A stretch of 10,835 nucleotides of DNA from DATJPR01 sp035506295 (lineage in GTDB: Bacteria; Bacteroidota; Ignavibacteria; UBA10030; UBA6906). The stretch spans positions 1-10,835 of the forward strand of contig DATJPR010000013.1 of assembly GCA_035506295.1 (NCBI GenBank). Direction: 5' to 3'. Each line of letters starts with the position of its first letter. Position 1 is the stretch's first letter. This document shows positions 7,487 to 10,835 of the stretch, piece after piece. Made by a program: the position numbers and the translations under genes. The notes under the pieces were generated by a model that ran no database searches, was not told the origin of the DNA, and saw only the letters and a list, made by a program, of their open reading frames with translations.

Positions 7487-8596
7487 TTGAATCTGAACGA
7501 TGATCGTCGAACCGTTCTCACACTCGACGCCGGGGGGACCAATTTCGTTTTCTCCGCAATGCGCGGCAACCGGGAGGTCCTCGACGAGATTACGCTTCCG
7601 TCGCATGCCGACCGACTGGACGCCTGCATTGGATCCCTGCTCGAAGGGTTCTCGCGCATCCTCGCGAAGCTGAATTCCCAGCCCGTGGCGATCAGTTTTG
7701 CGTTCCCCGGCCCCGCGGATTATCCCAGGGGGATCATCGGAGACCTGGGAAACCTCCCGGCGTTTCGCGGCGGCGTGGCCCTCGGGCCGCTCCTCGAGGA
7801 GAAATTCCATCTTCCCGTGTTCATCAACAACGACGGCGACTTGTACGCGTATGGCGAGGCGATCGACGGGTTCCTCCCTCGCATCAACGCCATGCTCGAA
7901 TCCGCCGGAAGCCCTAAACGCTACAAGAACCTTCTCGGGATCACCCTCGGAACGGGGATAGGGGCCGGCATTGTCCGTGACGGCGCACTCTATCTCGGCG
8001 ACAACTCCATCGGTGCCGAGATCTGGCTCCTGCGCAACAAGATGATGCCGCAGTCGAACGTCGAGGAGCATGCAAGCATCCGCGCCTTGCGGCGGATCTA
8101 TGCCCGGGAAGCCGCGATCCCGGTTGACGATGCGCCCTCGCCGAAGGAGATGTTCGACATTTGTCAGGGCACACTTGCAGGAAACACGGCGGCCGCGGAG
8201 AAGGCATTCCAGGAAATGGGTGAAGCCGTCGGCGATGCGCTGGCAAATGCCGCCACGCTGGTCGACGGGATGATCGTCATCGGCGGGGGTCTTGCGGGTG
8301 CAGCGGGAATCTTCCTCCCGTATGTCGTCCGGGAAATGAACGGCATGTTCACGAGGCCTGATGGGACACAGATCCGGCGGCTTGTGGCGCACGTGTATAA
8401 TTTAGAGGATCGCACCGACCTCGAGAGATTCCTTCTCGGCAGCAAGAGAGAAATCTCCGTCATCGGATCTGGAAGGAAAATCCAGTATGATCCGGAGATG
8501 AGGATCGGCGTAGGCATCTCCAGGATCGGGACGAGCAAGGCGATCTCCATCGGGGCCTACGCATTCGCCCTCCACTCATTGGATCGCCGCGTCTGA
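7487..8596 (+). CDS. ROK-family sugar kinase-like protein without the canonical zinc motif
   Basis: This 369-residue protein (370 if TTG 7484 is used) is a ROK-family ATP-dependent hexose kinase or relative. The phosphate-binding loop DAGGTN is at residues 14-19, the catalytic-base position is Asp116 (INNDGD), TLGTGIGAG is at about 153-161 and the adenosine-site loop VIGGGL at about 264-269. ROK kinases normally carry GHxxx...CxCGxxGCxE. Here that region reads GAEIW (176-180) followed by NVEEHAS (191-197), with none of the zinc-binding His/Cys residues. There is no N-terminal helix-turn-helix, so it is not a NagC/XylR-type repressor. The C-terminus (about 300-369) is longer than in compact glucokinases. 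Its position after the PTS genes suggests it phosphorylates a sugar of the same pathway, such as fructose, mannose or glucose. A sensory or inactive role is possible given the lost zinc site. Confidence 0.82.
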   Translation: MNLNDDRRTVLTLDAGGTNFVFSAMRGNREVLDEITLPSHADRLDACIGSLLEGFSRILAKLNSQPVAISFAFPGPADYPRGIIGDLGNLPAFRGGVALGPLLEEKFHLPVFINNDGDLYAYGEAIDGFLPRINAMLESAGSPKRYKNLLGITLGTGIGAGIVRDGALYLGDNSIGAEIWLLRNKMMPQSNVEEHASIRALRRIYAREAAIPVDDAPSPKEMFDICQGTLAGNTAAAEKAFQEMGEAVGDALANAATLVDGMIVIGGGLAGAAGIFLPYVVREMNGMFTRPDGTQIRRLVAHVYNLEDRTDLERFLLGSKREISVIGSGRKIQYDPEMRIGVGISRIGTSKAISIGAYAFALHSLDRRV

Positions 8597-8627
8597 ACGG
8601 GTAGCTGGCGGAAAGAAAGGAGACTCC

Positions 8628-9296
8628 ATGAAACAGAGCTCACCCTCCAACAATGAGATTGCGGGACTCCTGAGGGAAATCGCCGGCATGCTGCAGGCGA
8701 AAGGGGAGAATATCTACCGGCTCAACAGTTATCGTAGCGCGGCGCGCGCGGTGGAGAATTCCTCTCTCAAGATTGCGGCGATCGCACGGACGGATGGCGT
8801 TGAAGGGATTCGCAGGGTGAAAGGGATCGGTGACAAGATCGGCGGACTTGTCGAAGAATTTGTCCGCCACGGCAAGGTGGAGTTGCGAGAGTCGTTGGCC
8901 AGGGATCTTTCAAAGGATCAGCTCAAGGAGATTGCGGAAGAGCAGAAGAAAAGTGAGCACGGACCCGCAACCCTCGCTCTTCCGGTCAAGGACATTCTGG
9001 AAATTGACCGGGAGTACCGCGAGAAGGCAAAAGCCGGCGTGCTCAAGAAGATTGCTCCCCGCCTTCAGAACCCGGAGAAAAAGCAGTGGCTGCCGGTGAT
9101 GGTCAAAAAATCCGGCAGCGTGAAATTCACGGTGATGTTCTCCAACACCGCCACCGCGCACCAGCTCGGGAAAACCGACGATTGGGTCGTCGTGTACTAT
9201 GAGAGCGCAAAGGGAGAGGGGCAATGCACGGTGGTGACGGAGCAGAAGGGGAAGCGAAAAGGGGAGCGTGTGGTGCGGGGAAGAGAGGATGAATAA
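8628..9296 (+). CDS. PolX-N-terminus-like helix-hairpin-helix protein with conserved C-terminal domain
   Basis: Residues 9-83 of this 222-residue protein match the N-terminal helical/HhH domain of bacterial PolX (family X polymerase): NEIAGLLREIAGMLQAKGEN, then YRLNSYRSAARAVE, then the hairpin VKGIGDKIGGLVEEF (about 64-78) expected to bind DNA backbone. The polymerase palm and PHP exonuclease domains are absent. Residues about 118-220 form a second domain (DILEIDREYREKA, LPVMVKKSG, FTVMFSNTATAHQLG, DWVVVYY, RVVRGRE). I recognise it from memory as recurring in orphan HhH proteins, often mislabelled as polymerase. Its biochemical role is unknown to me. A DNA-binding or repair-accessory role is inference. 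A strong AAAGGAGA lies just before the ATG. It is the last gene of the operon, 31 nt after the ROK gene, and its stop is followed directly by the palindromic terminator candidate. Confidence 0.82.
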   Translation: MKQSSPSNNEIAGLLREIAGMLQAKGENIYRLNSYRSAARAVENSSLKIAAIARTDGVEGIRRVKGIGDKIGGLVEEFVRHGKVELRESLARDLSKDQLKEIAEEQKKSEHGPATLALPVKDILEIDREYREKAKAGVLKKIAPRLQNPEKKQWLPVMVKKSGSVKFTVMFSNTATAHQLGKTDDWVVVYYESAKGEGQCTVVTEQKGKRKGERVVRGREDE

Positions 9297-9298
9297 CG

Positions 9299-9324
9299 CC
9301 GGGGAGCGCCATGGCGCTCCCCGG
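9299..9324. terminator. Perfect 26-bp palindrome between convergent genes, probable bidirectional terminator
   Basis: The half-site CCGGGGAGCGCCA is followed directly by its exact reverse complement, so the 26 bp can form a very GC-rich hairpin in either RNA strand. It begins 3 nt after the stop of the HhH gene and lies 10 nt past the stop of the oppositely oriented 75-residue gene. There is no T-tract on either side, so it is not a textbook intrinsic terminator. It may act by pausing or by blocking 3' exonuclease. Confidence 0.6.
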
Positions 9325-9334
9325 ACAGGTATGG

Positions 9335-9562
9335 TCAGCGGGCGATCCGCACATCCTGGGCTGCGCGTTTCAATGCATCCCCCAGGTCCTGAAGCTCGAA
9401 TTGCAGATCGCGGAGCCCTTCCGCAACCTGCGCCATTTGTCCGGGCGCCAGGGAGCCTGACCCGACCGATTCTGCGGCCACGCCGAGCGATTCGGCCGCG
9501 CGGTTCACTTCCAGGTATTGGGTTTGTAGGGAACGCAGGACATCGTCAAGTGTGGGACTCAT
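9335..9562 (-). CDS. Small helical protein of unknown function (75 residues)
   Basis: The frame runs from ATG at 9562-9560 to TGA at 9337-9335. The product is rich in Leu, Ala, Glu, Gln, Asp and Arg with heptad-like spacing. Two amphipathic helices are likely (about residues 4-31 and 41-70) joined by a Gly/Ser/Pro turn (GSGSLAPG, about 34-41), which suggests a helical hairpin or coiled coil. It has no signal peptide, membrane segment or metal motif, and I do not recognise a family. Support for it being real: protein-like composition, two promoter-like elements upstream on the same strand, and a hairpin just after its stop. The overlapping + strand frame (9268-9564) is Pro/Arg-rich and lacks such support. 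The Shine-Dalgarno is weak (an AGAGA about 10 nt upstream). Confidence 0.6.
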   Translation of the reverse strand: MSPTLDDVLRSLQTQYLEVNRAAESLGVAAESVGSGSLAPGQMAQVAEGLRDLQFELQDLGDALKRAAQDVRIAR

Positions 9563-9656
9563 AAGGGTTGTTCTCTTGTTCGTGGGTACGGAATACCGTC
9601 GGTCTCTCTAAGACCCTTCGATATTTCTAGCTCTTCAATAAGCTGCCTAGCTTTCT
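9563..9656 (-). promoter_or_regulatory. Predicted 5' leader of the small gene with three short hairpins
   Basis: If transcription starts just after the -10 box at 9668-9663, the mRNA carries a leader of about 95 nt, longer and more AT-rich than elsewhere in the window. Three short inverted repeats are seen: AAGCT/AGCTT (9640-9644 with 9649-9653), GGTCT/AGACC (9601-9605 with 9611-9615) and ACGG/CCGT (9588-9591 with 9596-9599). Stems are only 4-5 bp, so structure is possible but not demonstrated. No known riboswitch is recognised. Confidence 0.3.
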
Positions 9657-9663
9657 AAGTCAA
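9635..9663 (-). promoter_or_regulatory. Second, weaker promoter-like element upstream of the small gene
   Basis: On the minus strand, TTGACT (9663-9658) is followed after 17 nt by TATTGA (9640-9635). It lies downstream of, and shares bases with, the -10 box of the stronger candidate. It would shorten the leader to about 65 nt. It could be chance in an AT-rich stretch. Confidence 0.3.
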
Positions 9664-9691
9664 TAATAAGGTTTTACTTTATATATGTCAA
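9663..9691 (-). promoter_or_regulatory. Strong sigma70-like promoter upstream of the small gene
   Basis: Read on the minus strand: TTGACA (9691-9686, perfect consensus), a 17-nt AT-rich spacer, then TATTAT (9668-9663, 5 of 6 matches to TATAAT). It points to the 75-residue gene. The surrounding 9590-9700 stretch is the most AT-rich part of the window. Confidence 0.65.
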
Positions 9692-9805
9692 GTCTCCAAA
9701 CAGGCCATTTTCGAGATAATTCCAGCGGGAAGGCCATGGTGTTCTTCCAACGTCTGTCCATGTTTTTCCGGCCACAACGATCCTTCCATTGATGCGAGGC
9801 GGAGT

Positions 9806-10180
9806 ATGAAACAGACTGTTCTCCTTGTTGCGGTCACTCTTCTCCTCTGGGGTTGCCAAAAAGATCAGTCGGTCAGCTACCAGAAGCAGATCCAACCCAT
9901 CCTTGATCAACATTGTGTAAAGTGCCACGCGGGTACGCGACCGAGCGGCAAGATCGACCTCACGTCGTATGCGAACCTGATGACCACCCGGGCAAAGGTG
10001 TCGGGCAAGCAGCCGCTCATCGTGCCGGGGAGTCCGACGGAGAGCAGGCTCTATGTCCTCTGCGCCACCTCCCAGGCGCACTTCCGCATGCCGCCGGATA
10101 CGTCGAATGTGACGCCGCTGCCGACAGAAGAATTGAAAACCTTGATGCGCTGGATCTCGCAGGGGGCAAAGGATAATTGA
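9806..10180 (+). CDS. Monohaem c-type cytochrome lipoprotein (cytochrome c / PSCyt1-like)
   Basis: This 124-residue protein is predicted to be exported and lipid-anchored: a short hydrophobic N-terminus ends in a lipobox, LLWGC, with Cys17 as the lipidated residue. CVKCH (37-41) is a CxxCH haem-attachment motif, and Met95 in RMPPD is the likely distal haem ligand. The pattern YQKQIQPILDQHCVKCHAG, then GKIDLTSYANLM, VPGSPTESRLY, RMPPD, and a terminal LMRWISQGAKDN is typical of the planctomycete-type cytochrome c domain found in Planctomycetes and FCB bacteria, often fused to other domains but here alone. Family role: periplasmic or outer-surface electron transfer. The partner is unknown. A GGAG lies close upstream of the ATG. 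The 243-nt region in front holds no gene on the + strand, and I find only a weak -10-like GATAAT (9715-9720) without a good -35. Confidence 0.88.
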   Translation: MKQTVLLVAVTLLLWGCQKDQSVSYQKQIQPILDQHCVKCHAGTRPSGKIDLTSYANLMTTRAKVSGKQPLIVPGSPTESRLYVLCATSQAHFRMPPDTSNVTPLPTEELKTLMRWISQGAKDN

Positions 10181-10316
10181 ACCGGTGTCGTGCAGGGTTT
10201 CATCCGCGCGACCGACGGGGCGAGTCATCAGTCGGAACTTCCCGTGAGGCGGAGGGGTTTAAGTCGGGGGATTTGCAGCAACGCAGGGGACCTCCACGTG
10301 GTGAAGAGGGAGACGC

Positions 10317-10835
10317 ATGGCAAAGAAGATCGGTGTGATCGGTTCAGGAAGTGTCGGGCAGACGCTGACGAACGGTTTTGTGAAGCACGGGTATGAAGTG
10401 GTGATCGGGTCGAACAACCCCGCGTCGCGCGAAGCGCTGAAAGCCAAGATCAAGGGACCGGCGCGCATCGGCTCATTTGAAGAGGCCGCGAAGTTCGGAG
10501 AGATTGTCGTTCTCGCCGTCAAGGGCCTGGCCGCCGAGCCCACGGTGAAGGCGCTGGGTGCCGCCCAACTGAAGGGAAAGACCGTCATCGATGTCACAAA
10601 CCCGATTGCCGACGCGCCTCCGGTTCATGGCGTCATCTCCTTCTTCACGAAAGCCGACGAATCGCTCATGGAGCGGCTGCAGCGGGCGGTGCCCGAGGCA
10701 CGATTTGTGAAGGCGTTCAACAGCGTTGGAAACGGCCTTATGGTGAACCCCGAGCTTCCCGGAGGAAAACCATCGATGTTCATTTGCGGCAACGACAAAG
10801 ACGCGAAGGACGATGTGAAGACGATTCTTGCCCAG
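10317..10835 (+). CDS. NADPH/F420-type dinucleotide-binding oxidoreductase, N-terminal part (3' truncated)
   Basis: The frame is open from ATG 10317 to the window end (173 codons seen). GGGAG lies about 5-8 nt before the start. The N-terminus is a Rossmann fold: KIGVIGSGSVGQTL (4-17, GxGxxG), then HGYEVVIGSNNP, where the segment after beta-2 usually determines NADP preference. Further conserved blocks are EIVVLAVKG (62-70), GKTVIDVTNPI (87-97) and ARFVKAFNSVGNGLM (128-142). These match the F420_oxidored / NAD-binding superfamily (Pfam PF03807 type), which includes NADPH:F420 reductases and many relatives of unknown substrate in organisms without F420. No substrate can be assigned from this part. 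No clear link to the cytochrome gene 136 nt upstream is visible. Confidence 0.85.
   Translation, partial: MAKKIGVIGSGSVGQTLTNGFVKHGYEVVIGSNNPASREALKAKIKGPARIGSFEEAAKFGEIVVLAVKGLAAEPTVKALGAAQLKGKTVIDVTNPIADAPPVHGVISFFTKADESLMERLQRAVPEARFVKAFNSVGNGLMVNPELPGGKPSMFICGNDKDAKDDVKTILAQ

Noticed and set aside
7454..8392. 312-codon minus-strand frame opposite the ROK gene
   Set aside because: No family features, and the ROK motifs on the + strand explain the region.
9268..9564. 98-codon + strand frame overlapping the small minus-strand gene
   Set aside because: It starts inside the HhH gene, is Pro/Arg/Gly-rich, and runs through the palindrome. The minus-strand frame has promoters and a more protein-like composition.
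9702..9737. AGGCCAT repeated twice, 29 nt apart, upstream of the cytochrome gene
   Set aside because: Seven-base repeats in GC-rich DNA are common, with no promoter context to support a regulator site.
9674..10228. 184-codon minus-strand frame opposite the cytochrome gene
   Set aside because: The + strand has a lipobox and a CxxCH haem motif in the right order. The minus product has no features.
10294..10301. CCACGTGG palindrome upstream of the oxidoreductase gene
   Set aside because: Eight-base palindromes are expected by chance at this GC content and nothing else nearby supports an operator.
1..10835. CRISPR arrays, tRNA/rRNA genes, insertion sequences, phage or defence genes
   Set aside because: No regularly spaced repeats, transposase or integrase motifs, or RNA-gene signatures were seen. 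All long frames are accounted for by metabolic, redox or unknown proteins.

Overview
The window is a GC-rich bacterial chromosomal segment with tight gene packing. Its dominant feature is a seven-gene co-directional block on the + strand (697-9296). Gaps within the block are at most 41 nt, and one junction is a 4-nt ATGA overlap. A consensus-like sigma70 promoter (619-647) sits just in front of it and a perfect 26-bp palindrome (9299-9324) just behind it. The lineage cannot be fixed from sequence alone. The style of the M1 peptidase, the sulfatase-like membrane-transferase fragment, the Planctomycete/FCB-type haem lipoprotein and the first gene's lack of a Shine-Dalgarno suggest an FCB-group bacterium (Ignavibacteria/Bacteroidota relatives). 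This is inference, not a demonstrated assignment.

Layout. Positions 2-613 hold the C-terminal end of a sulfatase/LTA-synthase-superfamily protein that begins outside the window. The operon follows: a secreted M1 zinc aminopeptidase-like protein (697-2640), a six-helix membrane protein of unknown function (2648-3565), and a complete fructose-family PTS made of IIC (3575-4612), IIB (4609-4908) and an 840-residue HPr-EI-IIA fusion (4920-7442). It ends with a ROK-family sugar kinase-like protein that lacks the usual zinc motif (7487-8596) and an orphan helix-hairpin-helix protein resembling the N-terminus of PolX plus a separate C-terminal domain (8628-9296). On the opposite strand a 75-residue helical protein (9335-9562) has its own well-formed promoter and a leader of about 95 nt. 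Downstream on the + strand are a small monohaem c-type lipoprotein (9806-10180) and the start of an NAD(P)/F420-type oxidoreductase (10317 to the window end).

How it may work together. The PTS part is self-sufficient: one soluble polypeptide can accept phosphate from PEP (EI, His301), pass it to its own HPr (His14) and IIA (His749), and hand it to IIB (Cys9) for sugar taken up through IIC. All phosphorylation-site and EI catalytic residues I could check are present. No 1-phosphofructokinase and no PTS transcription regulator are present. The neighbouring kinase is of the ROK type, so the true sugar and the fate of its phosphate are open. Co-transcription with a secreted peptidase and a membrane protein is unusual for a sugar PTS. 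I see no phage, transposon, CRISPR, tRNA or rRNA features.
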